From NCBI GenBank assembly GCA_016295145.1, contig JAEDLR010000028.1, positions 1 to 23,970 on the forward strand: a DNA stretch of 23,970 nucleotides, given 5' to 3'. Each line of letters begins with the position of its first letter. Positions within the stretch are counted from its first letter, which is position 1. Below the pieces are notes generated by a model. That model had not been told where the DNA came from. It searched no databases and was given only the letters and a program-made list of their open reading frames with translations. This document shows positions 8,352 through 15,111 of the stretch, one piece after another. The stretch is from Oscillospiraceae bacterium (GTDB lineage: Bacteria; Bacillota; Clostridia; Oscillospirales; Ruminococcaceae). The translations under genes were made by a program, and so were the position numbers.

Positions 8352-8370
8352 GCAAATGGAGGTTTTCATT

Positions 8371-8676
8371 ATGCAATACTGTCCCTACTGTGGCGCACCT
8401 GTGAATCCCAATGCCGATGTGTGCCTGCAATGTGGTCATATGCTGAAAAAACAGGGCAGCTCCCCTGTCGATGACGGCAGCGTCATCTGGCTGCTGATCG
8501 GTCTGTTTGTCCCTGTGGCAGGGCTTGTACTGTGGCTGACATGGAAGGATTCTGCCCCCCAAAACGCCAAAAAGGCAGGCCTCGGTGCCCTGATCAGCAC
8601 CATTGGCAGCATTGCAATCACGATACTGATTTATGTCGTATATTTGCTGCTGATTCTTGTTCCCATTTTCCTATGA
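8371..8676 (+). CDS. Zinc-ribbon membrane protein
   Basis: 101 residues. One zinc ribbon at the start (Cys4, Cys7, Cys18, Cys21), a short linker, then two membrane helices at about 36-55 and 69-100. It resembles the first ribbon of the gene before it but has no TM2 signature. Function unknown. ATG 8371 is chosen because GGAGG (8358-8362) stands 8 bases upstream and the ribbon begins there; an upstream in-frame ATG at 8314 would place the terminator inside the coding region. Confidence 0.8.
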   Translation: MQYCPYCGAPVNPNADVCLQCGHMLKKQGSSPVDDGSVIWLLIGLFVPVAGLVLWLTWKDSAPQNAKKAGLGALISTIGSIAITILIYVVYLLLILVPIFL

Positions 8677-8743
8677 CAGCAGCTTGTCATTCTCTATAAA
8701 CTTCTGGGATTCACTTTTGTGCAAACTGCTGTTTTTGTTTTTT
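8677..8743 (+). terminator. Possible weak terminator
   Basis: CAGCAG (8677-8682) can pair with CTGCTG (8726-8731), followed by a T-rich run interrupted by one G. The 43-base loop is long, so this is uncertain; it is the only candidate end for the zinc-ribbon unit before the tRNA promoter. Confidence 0.3.
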
Positions 8744-8756
8744 TCTCAAAAATCGC

Positions 8757-8785
8757 TTGACTTTTCCGACGGGATGTGCTATAAT
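8757..8785 (+). promoter_or_regulatory. Promoter of tRNA-Pro
   Basis: TTGACT (8757-8762), 17-bp spacer, TATAAT (8780-8785) with extended -10 TGC. The tRNA begins 12 bases after the -10, so the 5' leader is very short. Confidence 0.85.
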
Positions 8786-8797
8786 TTGTTATGTTAT

Positions 8798-8873
8798 CTG
8801 GGTGTGGCGCAGTTGGTAGCGCGCTACCTTGGGGTGGTAGAGGCCGCACGTTCAAGTCGTGTCACTCAGACCA
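8798..8873 (+). tRNA. tRNA-Pro (anticodon GGG)
   Basis: A 76-base cloverleaf with encoded CCA. Acceptor CTGGGTG (8798-8804) pairs with CACTCAG (8863-8869); D stem GCGC/GCGC; anticodon stem CTACC/GGTAG with loop TTGGGGT, giving anticodon GGG (8831-8833) followed by G37, as in bacterial proline tRNAs; T stem GCACG/CGTGT with loop TTCAAGT. C1-G72 and A73 are also the proline identity pattern in bacteria. Confidence 0.95.
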
Positions 8874-8877
8874 AATT

Positions 8878-8925
8878 AGGTCGGTCATTTTGATGCCATT
8901 GGCATTGAAACGATCGACCTTTTTT
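8878..8925 (+). terminator. Terminator of tRNA-Pro
   Basis: AGGTCGGTC (8878-8886) pairs with GATCGACCT (8912-8920) with one G-T, the loop holds a smaller TGCCA/TGGCA hairpin, and six T follow. It begins 5 bases after the CCA end. Confidence 0.9.
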
Positions 8926-8935
8926 GTAAAAATGC

Positions 8936-9046
8936 TGATTGACAAGGGCTTTCTGCCCTTTGGCTGTTGGAGTTCGTTGCATTGTGGGTGTTCAGAGGTG
9001 CGTTTTGACGCTTCCGGGCACCCATTTTCTGTAAGTTTGTCAATCA
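8936..9046. other. Structured non-coding element of unknown nature
   Basis: A perfect 10-bp inverted repeat, TGATTGACAA (8936-8945) and TTGTCAATCA (9037-9046), closes a 111-base segment. Inside are a hairpin GGGC-TTTCT-GCCC (8946-8958) and a longer arm closed by TGGGTG/CACCCA that ends in GCGT-TTTG-ACGC. The whole can fold as a multi-branched junction. It lies between the tRNA terminator and the hypothetical gene at 9086. It matches no riboswitch consensus I can recall; it may be a leader RNA, a small RNA, or a miniature mobile element with terminal inverted repeats. No coding sequence here looks real. Confidence 0.45.
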
Positions 9047-9085
9047 TCTTGGACAATGTTCATATGAGAAAGATGTTGGTAAAGT

Positions 9086-9559
9086 ATGAGTATTATAAAA
9101 CAAAAATCAAAAATATTGAAAACTTGCATCTTTGTATTGTTCGCAATTTTGTGTGTGGTAATCGTCCTACAGTACAAAAAATGCTTTATTGATTATAGCA
9201 AATATAATACGCAGAATGCAGATGCACATACACTATATACTGCTGCCGTAAGTACTCTTGAAACATTGCGACAAAAAGGAATTGAAGCACCTGAAAATCT
9301 AGCGATTGTTTTCGGCGAATGCGAAAACGATTCGTTTGAATTTTTGTTTCAGCAAGAATTGACAGAACTACTGGTGCGTGCTGAAATGCATATAAAAGAT
9401 GGAATTTGGTATGTAGATATTGTAAATGGGCAAATTCACGCCGCTGTGTATGCAGATCATAGTTGGTCTGGTTTTGTTGGGTGCTATCCCAACGAAAACA
9501 CAACGTACCGATCTATTAACGATGTGATTGAGGAGCTTCAGCGCGAAAGTTGCAATTAA
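9086..9559 (+). CDS. Hypothetical membrane-anchored protein
   Basis: 157 residues, not recognised. A basic N-terminus (K-Q-K-S-K) is followed by one hydrophobic helix at about 12-29 and an external domain of about 125 residues. The arrangement, with T-L-Y-T-A-A-V-S-T-L soon after the helix, recalls pilin-like or small exported proteins, but there is no clear prepilin cleavage site. The sequence is more AT-rich than its neighbours and uses different codons (many AAA, GAA, ATT), suggesting acquisition from elsewhere or low expression. The ribosome binding site is poor (GGTAAAGT), so the start is less certain than others. The stretch 9560-9676 after it holds no gene and no clear terminator. Confidence 0.6.
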   Translation: MSIIKQKSKILKTCIFVLFAILCVVIVLQYKKCFIDYSKYNTQNADAHTLYTAAVSTLETLRQKGIEAPENLAIVFGECENDSFEFLFQQELTELLVRAEMHIKDGIWYVDIVNGQIHAAVYADHSWSGFVGCYPNENTTYRSINDVIEELQRESCN

Positions 9560-9676
9560 CAGAGCATTGCACTGCATCGTCCATTGTGGACCAAATCGGA
9601 CGGCAATGGTATTCCCGTGCTGCCCTTTTCCTGCTGTCCGGCGGGTCTGGTATGCCTAAAAATTTTTTCTTGGCTC

Positions 9677-9705
9677 TTGACATTTCTCTCGCCTTGTGGT
9701 ATAAT
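9677..9705 (+). promoter_or_regulatory. Promoter of the ilv operon
   Basis: TTGACA (9677-9682), exactly 17 bases, TATAAT (9700-9705) with extended -10 TGG: full consensus. Strong initiation with control left to the leader is the usual T-box arrangement. Transcription should start near 9712, about 535 bases before ilvA. Confidence 0.9.
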
Positions 9706-9737
9706 GCAATACAAATCGAATATTTTTATATGAAAAG

Positions 9738-9904
9738 CTGTGACGAAGAATGGTCAGCCTGAAAACGCATTACAGAGAGCCGGTGTTGGTGGAAATCGGC
9801 ATGCGTTGGTTCTGTCCTCTCACTTCCGAGCCGGAAGCCTGAAGCCTGTGGTGTGTAAGGCGACCCGTGTTTGCTACGTTAGTGCATTGAAGTTGATGGA
9901 CTTC
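9738..9904 (+). promoter_or_regulatory. T-box leader, first decoding module (specifier probably CTC, Leu)
   Basis: Stem I: lower helix GAAG (9745-9748)/CTTC (9823-9826), GGTCAG/CTGTCC (9752-9757 with 9812-9817), AACGCAT/ATGCGTT (9764-9770 with 9801-9807), the AG bulge AGAGAG (9774-9779) and the distal loop GGTGGAA (9788-9794). Stem II begins with GCCT/AGGC; Stem III is GAAGT/ACTTC (9889-9893, 9900-9904). CTC at 9819-9821 is unpaired and followed by A and the closing helix, ten bases before the end of GAGC, the same spacing as the GGC specifier of the Bacillus glyQS leader. GTC at 9814-9816 is an alternative but would be inside a helix. No T-box bulge sequence follows this module. Confidence 0.75.
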
Positions 9905-9920
9905 GAAATGAAAGGCGTTG

Positions 9921-10084
9921 AAAAAGACTGAACCCACGTCGAATTTCTCAGAGAGCCGGTAATGGTGCGAGCCGGTAAAGGACCGTGGTGCTTCTATCCC
10001 TTTTGAGCCGGAAACCCCAAAGGTTTACACCCAGTAGATGTTTCCCGTGAATGCTGCGTGAATGCATAGAAGTTCTTTGACTTC
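9921..10084 (+). promoter_or_regulatory. T-box leader, second decoding module (specifier probably ATC, Ile)
   Basis: A second copy of the same architecture. Stem I: AAAAG/CTTTT (9922-9926 with 10000-10004), CCACG/CGTGG (9934-9938 with 9984-9988), AGAGAG (9950-9955), CCGG/CCGG, distal loop GGTGCGA (9964-9970). The sequence TTCTATCCC (9992-10000) parallels TTCTGTCCT of the first copy. ATC at 9996-9998 sits ten bases before the end of GAGC, the expected specifier spacing. Stem II: GGAAAC/GTTTCC (10010-10015, 10040-10045) enclosing AGTAGA (10033-10038). Stem III: GAAGT/ACTTC (10069-10073, 10080-10084). An isoleucine specifier fits the genes downstream. Confidence 0.8.
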
Positions 10085-10110
10085 GAAGAGGTGGCGGATG
10101 GATTGTCCGC

Positions 10111-10159
10111 AATTTGAGTGGTACCGCGAGTGATCAATGTTTATTTCACCCGTCTCAAA
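10111..10159 (+). promoter_or_regulatory. T-box sequence and antiterminator
   Basis: The conserved T-box AATTTGAGTGGTACCGCG lies at 10111-10128. TTTGAG (10113-10118) can pair with CTCAAA (10154-10159), and CGAGTGA with TCACCCG, leaving TGGTACC as the bulge. The TGGT in it would pair with the 3' end ACCA of an uncharged tRNA with A73, which both tRNA-Ile and tRNA-Leu have. The 3' arm shares bases with the terminator, so the two folds exclude each other. Confidence 0.9.
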
Positions 10160-10187
10160 GCAAATGACAGCTTTGAGACGTTTTTTT
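10151..10187 (+). terminator. T-box-controlled terminator before ilvA
   Basis: CGTCTCAAAGC (10151-10161) pairs perfectly with GCTTTGAGACG (10170-10180) over 11 bp with an 8-base loop, followed by seven T. It should end transcription when the sensed tRNA is charged. Confidence 0.95.
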
Positions 10188-10247
10188 ATTGCCTTTGAGC
10201 TGTATCACAACAGGAGCGAAGTCTCACAGAAAGAAAGGTGGAAAAGA

Positions 10248-11453
10248 ATGCTGTCTCTCGATAAGGTATTTGATGCACAGACTGTGCTGAGAAGCATTAT
10301 CCGTGAAACAAATGTAGTAAGGGCTTACGGAATCGCACCCCAGTGCGAGCTCTATCTCAAGCCTGAAAACCTACAGATTACCGGCTCCTTTAAGGTAAGA
10401 GGCTCAGCCTATAAAATCGCGCTTCTCTCCGAGGAGGAAAAGGCGAAGGGCGTAATCGCTTGTTCCGCAGGAAATCACGCCCAGGGCGTTGCGCTGGCAG
10501 CAACGAAAAATGGCATCAAATCTTTGATCTGCCTCCCCGACAGTGCCCCGATCTCTAAAGTTGAAGCCACAAAGGGCTTCGGCGCGAATGTTTGTCTTGT
10601 GGAGGGCTGTTACGACGACGCCTATCATAAGGCGATAGAGCTGAAGGAAAGTCAGGGCTATACCTTCGTTCACCCTTTCGATGATGAGAATGTCATTGCA
10701 GGTCAGGGCACGATTGCTCTTGAAATACTGCAAGACCTCGATAATATTGATGCGATCGTAGTACCCGTAGGCGGTGGCGGATTGATTTCGGGCATCGCCT
10801 ATACTGCCAAGCAGATACGCCCCTCCGTAAAGGTTTACGGCGTACAGGTCGCGGGTGCTCCCAGTATGTATCACTCCATCAGAAACGGCAAAATAGAGCG
10901 TCTCGACTCTGTTTCGACGATTGCCGACGGCATCGCCGTAAAGCAGCCCGGCGAAAACACCTACGCTATCGTGAAGGAATATGTGGACGAAATCGCCTTG
11001 GTTTCCGACGACGAGGTTTCCAGTGCCATCCTTGCCCTGATCGAAAAGCAGAAGATGATCGCCGAGGGCGCAGGTGCAGCGGCAGTCGCAGCGGTGATGT
11101 TCGATAAGTTTGACCTGAAGAATAAGCGCGTCGTCGCCGTGGTTTCAGGGGGAAACATTGATGTTACCAGTCTTTCCAGAGTGATCGACCGCGGTCTCTG
11201 GAATTCGGGCAGATCGGCTGTGCTTCTGATTGAGCTCATCGACAAACCTGGCCAGCTTATGGAGATTTCCCGCATTATCGCCAATGCAGGCGGCAATGTA
11301 ACGGGCGTTCACTATGAAAAGGGCAACACCGAAAGCGTTACCGGCTGTTTCTTACGCATTGAGCTGGAAACCCGCGACTTTGAACACGTGAACGAAATTA
11401 AAAAGCGTCTTCGTGACGAAGGCTTCAAGATTGTAAAGGAGATCAAGAAATGA
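10248..11453 (+). CDS. ilvA: Threonine ammonia-lyase, medium form
   Basis: 401 residues. It deaminates threonine to 2-oxobutyrate, the first step committed to isoleucine, using pyridoxal phosphate. The Schiff-base lysine is Lys49 in T-G-S-F-K-V-R-G-S, and the phosphate-holding glycine loop is V-G-G-G-G-L-I-S-G. The C-terminal 75 residues (from A-V-L-L-I-E-L-I-D-K-P-G-Q-L) form a single ACT-like domain; this is the medium form, not the long E. coli IlvA with two regulatory domains, so isoleucine feedback may be weaker or different. ATG 10248 is taken because AAGGTGG stands 6 bases upstream; an ATG at 10137 would place the terminator inside the gene. Its stop overlaps ridA by 4 bases. Confidence 0.93.
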   Translation: MLSLDKVFDAQTVLRSIIRETNVVRAYGIAPQCELYLKPENLQITGSFKVRGSAYKIALLSEEEKAKGVIACSAGNHAQGVALAATKNGIKSLICLPDSAPISKVEATKGFGANVCLVEGCYDDAYHKAIELKESQGYTFVHPFDDENVIAGQGTIALEILQDLDNIDAIVVPVGGGGLISGIAYTAKQIRPSVKVYGVQVAGAPSMYHSIRNGKIERLDSVSTIADGIAVKQPGENTYAIVKEYVDEIALVSDDEVSSAILALIEKQKMIAEGAGAAAVAAVMFDKFDLKNKRVVAVVSGGNIDVTSLSRVIDRGLWNSGRSAVLLIELIDKPGQLMEISRIIANAGGNVTGVHYEKGNTESVTGCFLRIELETRDFEHVNEIKKRLRDEGFKIVKEIKK

Positions 11454-11827
11454 TTGCAAAAATTCACACAGACCATGCACCTGCTGCAATCGGGCCCTAT
11501 TCACAGGCAACAGTCGTAGGCAACATGGTATTTACCTCGGGGCAGATCGCCCTGGACCCCGCCAGCGGGACATTATCGGGGGAAAATATTACCGAACAGA
11601 CCCACCGAGTATGCAAAAACCTTGACGCCGTGCTTGCTCAGGCAGGGTCTTCCCTGAAAAACACTGTAAAAACCGTGTGCTTTTTACATGATATGGCGGA
11701 TTTCGCTGCCTTTAACGAGGTTTACGCACAGTACTTCACCGAAAAGCCCGCGCGTTCCTGCGTGGCAGTGAAGGAGCTCCCGAAGGGTGCTCTTGTTGAA
11801 ATTGAGGTTATTGCCGAACAGTGCTGA
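11450..11827 (+). CDS. ridA: RidA family 2-iminobutanoate/2-iminopropanoate deaminase
   Basis: 125 residues, full length for the YjgF/YER057c/UK114 family. RidA speeds hydrolysis of the reactive enamine/imine released by IlvA and protects PLP enzymes. Visible marks are A-I-G-P-Y-S-Q-A near the start, the substrate-binding Arg102 in P-A-R-S-C-V-A-V-K-E-L-P-K-G-A and Glu118 near the end. ATG overlaps the ilvA stop (ATGA), so the two proteins are made together, matching their paired reactions. The protein is a trimer in known members. Confidence 0.93.
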   Translation: MIAKIHTDHAPAAIGPYSQATVVGNMVFTSGQIALDPASGTLSGENITEQTHRVCKNLDAVLAQAGSSLKNTVKTVCFLHDMADFAAFNEVYAQYFTEKPARSCVAVKELPKGALVEIEVIAEQC

Positions 11828-11877
11828 GGATATGGTTCTTTATGCGACCGTAAGTTTTTCTGAAAGGATGTTGCTCA

Positions 11878-13545
11878 ATGATATTATCAGGTGCAGATAT
11901 ACTGGTAGAAACCCTGATCGAGCAGGGTTGTGATACCGTTTTCGGATACCCCGGCGGACAGATTCTGAATGTATACGACAGTCTCTACACGCATCAGGAC
12001 AGAATCCACCATATACTGACAGCCCATGAACAGGGCGCAGCCCACGCCGCAGACGGCTATGCACGAACAACAGGCAAAGTCGGTGTCGTGATCTCAACCT
12101 CTGGGCCCGGTGCAACCAATCTTGTTACGGGCATTGCCACCGCTTATCTTGATTCCGTTCCCCTTGTGGCCATATGCGGTAATGTTCCTACCACACAAAT
12201 TGGCTACGACAGTTTTCAGGAGATCGACATTACAGGCATCACCCTTCCGATTACAAAGCATAATTACTTCGTGGGAAATGTGGAGGAGCTGGCAGATACA
12301 ATCCGTGAGGCCTTCGCCCTTGCACAGTCGGGCAGACCGGGGCCGGTACTGATTGATATTCCCAAGGATGTTCAGATTGCAAAGTGTGCGCACGAGCCAA
12401 TGGCCCCTGCCCAGAAGGAAAAGCCCTTCCCTGCTAAGGAAATCAGAATCGCGGAAGCGGCAGAAGCAATCAATCACGCAAAAAGACCCTATATATACTT
12501 CGGTGGCGGTCTTCTGGTTTCCGATGCAATGACGGAAATGCTGGAGCTGGCAGAAAAGCTTGACGCTCCTGTGGGCTGCTCCCTTATGGGACTTTCCGCG
12601 GTTCCCACTGACCATCCTCGTCTCCTCGGTATGCAGGGCATGCACGGGCATTATGCTTCCTCGATGGCTATGCATGATGCGGATGTGATTATTGCCCTCG
12701 GCGTCCGTTTTAACGACCGAGTGACAGGCAATCGTTCCAAGTTCGCAGTGGACGCAAAAATCATACATATCGACGTAGACGGATCGGAGCTTTCAAAAAC
12801 GGTAAACGCAGTCTGCGGCCTCAGAGGTGACATTAAGCTTACCCTGCAGCAGCTCATCCCCCTTGTCAGCCAAAGCGAAAAGCCCCAATGGCAGTCGCAG
12901 ATTGACAAATTCCGCCAAGAGGAACAGGCGTATTTGGACAACAGAGCGGGAATGACGCCCAGACGGGTGATACAAACCCTGAATGCATATCTCGGCGAGA
13001 ATACCGCCGTTTGTACCGATGTGGGCCAGCATCAGATGTGGACAGCCCAGAACGCAACCTTTAAAACCCCCCGCAGATTCGTTTCAAGCGGCGGCCTCGG
13101 CACCATGGGCTTCGGCTTAGGTGCGGCGATCGGCGCAGCCTTCGGAACCCAGGAGCGAAGCGTGCTTGTGACCGGCGACGGAAGCTTCGGTATGTGCCTG
13201 AACGAACTTGCTACTGCGGTTTCCTATAAGGTGCCCGTAGTGATTCTCATTATGAACAACGGCGTTTTAGGTATGGTTCGCCAGTGGCAAACCCTTTTCT
13301 ACAACAAGCATTATTCCAATACGGTACTGGACAGAAAGACGGATTTCGTAGCGCTGGCCAAGGCTTTCGGTGCTGACGGCGAAAAGGCGGAAACCCCCGA
13401 AGAGCTGGATGCCGCATTGAAAAAGGCCTTCGGCAGTAACGGACCCTTTGTCATAGACTGCAGTATCGATAAGGACGAATTCGTGCTGCCTATGCTACCG
13501 CCTGGCGGAAGTATGGACGATATTATAGTAAAGGTGGGGCAGTAA
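11878..13545 (+). CDS. ilvB: Acetolactate synthase, large (catalytic) subunit
   Basis: 555 residues. It condenses pyruvate with pyruvate (valine/leucine) or 2-oxobutyrate (isoleucine), using thiamine diphosphate, Mg and FAD. The catalytic Glu51 lies in T-A-H-E-Q-G-A-A-H-A-A-D-G-Y-A-R; the thiamine/Mg motif is G-D-G-S-F-G-M-C-L-N-E-L with M-N-N-G-V-L-G-M-V about 25 residues on; the FAD-binding middle domain includes P-Y-I-Y-F-G-G-G. The start has AAAGGA 9 bases upstream. One base separates its stop from ilvN. The gap of 50 bases after ridA holds no terminator. Confidence 0.96.
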   Translation: MILSGADILVETLIEQGCDTVFGYPGGQILNVYDSLYTHQDRIHHILTAHEQGAAHAADGYARTTGKVGVVISTSGPGATNLVTGIATAYLDSVPLVAICGNVPTTQIGYDSFQEIDITGITLPITKHNYFVGNVEELADTIREAFALAQSGRPGPVLIDIPKDVQIAKCAHEPMAPAQKEKPFPAKEIRIAEAAEAINHAKRPYIYFGGGLLVSDAMTEMLELAEKLDAPVGCSLMGLSAVPTDHPRLLGMQGMHGHYASSMAMHDADVIIALGVRFNDRVTGNRSKFAVDAKIIHIDVDGSELSKTVNAVCGLRGDIKLTLQQLIPLVSQSEKPQWQSQIDKFRQEEQAYLDNRAGMTPRRVIQTLNAYLGENTAVCTDVGQHQMWTAQNATFKTPRRFVSSGGLGTMGFGLGAAIGAAFGTQERSVLVTGDGSFGMCLNELATAVSYKVPVVILIMNNGVLGMVRQWQTLFYNKHYSNTVLDRKTDFVALAKAFGADGEKAETPEELDAALKKAFGSNGPFVIDCSIDKDEFVLPMLPPGGSMDDIIVKVGQ

Positions 13546-13546
13546 G

Positions 13547-14053
13547 ATGAACAGATATACAATTGCCGTTCTGGTAAGGAACCGTTTCGGTGTTCTGAAC
13601 AGAGTAACAAGTATGTTCCGCCGCAGACAGTTCAATATCAATGCCCTCACTGTAAGTGAAACGGAAACCAGCGAGCTTTCCCGTATCACTGTGGTGTTCA
13701 ACGGCGAGGAGGGCGCAAAACAGCAGCTTGTCAATCAGCTTTATAAGCTCCCCGATGTATGCTCAATCAAGGAATTCAATGGGGAAAACGCCGTAAGCTG
13801 TGAGCTTTTGCTGATAAAAATGAAAAACGAAGCGGAGACAAGGAACGATATCCGAAGCGCCGCAGACGCCTTTGGGGCGGTAATCGTGGATTATTCCAAG
13901 GACTATATGATGTTCCGCTTAACGGATATTTCAAGGAAAATCGACGACTTTATCGACCTGATGCGCGATTACACAATACTTGAAATCTGCCGGACAGGGA
14001 GCGTTTCCCTGGAAAAAGGCAGTTCAACAATAAGGCAGCCCATCAATCTTTAA
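13547..14053 (+). CDS. ilvN: Acetolactate synthase, small (regulatory) subunit
   Basis: 168 residues, the normal length of the IlvN/IlvH small subunit. The N-terminal ACT domain reads I-A-V-L-V-R-N-R-F-G-V-L-N-R-V and carries the N-I-N-A-L-T-V-S segment; the C-terminal half is the usual second ferredoxin-like domain. It activates the large subunit and gives valine feedback inhibition in known members. The gene starts one base after the ilvB stop and shares its coupling; GGTGGGGCAG provides the ribosome binding site. Confidence 0.95.
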   Translation: MNRYTIAVLVRNRFGVLNRVTSMFRRRQFNINALTVSETETSELSRITVVFNGEEGAKQQLVNQLYKLPDVCSIKEFNGENAVSCELLLIKMKNEAETRNDIRSAADAFGAVIVDYSKDYMMFRLTDISRKIDDFIDLMRDYTILEICRTGSVSLEKGSSTIRQPINL

Positions 14054-14079
14054 ACCATTTATGAAAGAAGGAGTTTATT

Positions 14080-15096
14080 ATGGCAAGAATTTTCTATCAG
14101 CAGGACTGTGACCTTCAGAAGCTTTCGGGCAAGACCGTGGCGATTATCGGCTACGGCTCACAGGGTCACGCACACGCACTCAACCTTAAGGACAGCGGCG
14201 TAAAGGTCATTATCGGCCTTTACGAGGGCTCCAAGAGCTGGGCAAAGGCCGAGGCGCAGGGGCTTCAGGTTATGACCAGTGCAGAAGCCGCAAAGGCAGC
14301 GGACATTATCATGATTCTCATCAACGACGAAAAGCAGGCTGCACTTTACAAGGAAAGCATCGAGCCCAATCTCACAGAGGGCAAGACGCTTGCATTCGCA
14401 CACGGCTTCAACATTCATTTCGGCTGCATCAAGCCCCCCAAGAATGTGAATGTCATCATGATTGCGCCGAAGGGACCCGGTCATACGGTTAGAAGCGAGT
14501 ATCTGGCAGGTAAGGGTGTGCCTTGCCTCATCGCTGTAGAGCAGGACGCTACAGGAGACGCATGGGATATCGGTCTTGCTTACGCACTGGGTATCGGCGG
14601 AGCAAGAGCCGGCGTTCTCGAAACAAACTTCAGAACCGAAACAGAAACCGACCTCTTTGGCGAGCAGGCTGTTCTCTGCGGCGGCGTATGTGCACTGATG
14701 CAGGCAGGCTTTGAAACCCTCGTTGAAGCAGGCTACGACCCCAGAAACGCATATTTCGAGTGCATCCACGAAATGAAGCTCATCGTTGATCTGATCTACC
14801 AGAGCGGCTTTGCAGGCATGAGATACTCTATCTCCAACACCGCTGAATACGGCGACTATATCACAGGCCCCAAGATTATTACAGAGGATACCAAGAAGGC
14901 CATGAAGAAGGTTCTTCAGGATATCCAGGATGGTACCTTTGCCAAGGACTTCCTTCTGGATATGTCCTCCGCAGGCGGTCAGGTTCACTTCAACGCAATG
15001 AGAAAGCGCGCTTCCGAGCACCCCTCCGAGGTTGTAGGCGCTGATATCCGCAAGCTTTACAGCTGGAGTGACGAGGATAAGCTCATCAATAACTGA
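14080..15096 (+). CDS. ilvC: Ketol-acid reductoisomerase, class I
   Basis: 338 residues. It isomerises and reduces acetolactate or acetohydroxybutyrate with NAD(P)H and Mg. The Rossmann motif is I-I-G-Y-G-S-Q-G-H-A-H-A-L-N-L; metal ligands lie in D-L-F-G-E-Q-A-V-L-C-G-G and E-C-I-H-E-M-K. The loop after the second strand, which sets cofactor choice, reads G-L-Y-E-G-S-K-S-W: the arginine usual after G-L in NADPH enzymes (G-L-R-x-G-S) is Tyr and the next residue is Glu, so NADH use is possible. Ribosome binding site AGAAGGAG lies before the ATG. It follows ilvN by 26 bases in the same operon. Confidence 0.96.
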   Translation: MARIFYQQDCDLQKLSGKTVAIIGYGSQGHAHALNLKDSGVKVIIGLYEGSKSWAKAEAQGLQVMTSAEAAKAADIIMILINDEKQAALYKESIEPNLTEGKTLAFAHGFNIHFGCIKPPKNVNVIMIAPKGPGHTVRSEYLAGKGVPCLIAVEQDATGDAWDIGLAYALGIGGARAGVLETNFRTETETDLFGEQAVLCGGVCALMQAGFETLVEAGYDPRNAYFECIHEMKLIVDLIYQSGFAGMRYSISNTAEYGDYITGPKIITEDTKKAMKKVLQDIQDGTFAKDFLLDMSSAGGQVHFNAMRKRASEHPSEVVGADIRKLYSWSDEDKLINN

Positions 15097-15111
15097 TTGG
15101 AGGAACGCTTT

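Noticed and set aside
3300..8700. CRISPR arrays, insertion sequences, toxin-antitoxin pairs or a defence cluster in the sugar and zinc-ribbon region
   Set aside because: No regularly spaced repeats, transposase or nuclease motifs were seen; the genes are ordinary metabolism and small membrane proteins.
8862..9056. Minus-strand 64-residue open frame across the tRNA terminator and the structured element
   Set aside because: It starts inside the tRNA 3' end, crosses a terminator, has no ribosome binding site, and is explained by the inverted repeats.
9814..9816. GTC (Val) as the specifier of the first T-box module
   Set aside because: It aligns with ATC by local sequence, but it would be paired in CTGTCC/GGTCAG, and spacing from GAGC favours CTC at 9819. 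Not excluded outright.
9740..9931. Small open frame inside the T-box leader, considered as a leader peptide
   Set aside because: No run of Ile/Leu/Val codons, no ribosome binding site, and the sequence is fully accounted for by T-box stems.
10137..10247. Longer ilvA reading frame starting at 10137
   Set aside because: It runs through the T-box terminator hairpin and T-run, has no ribosome binding site, and ilvA homology begins at 10248.
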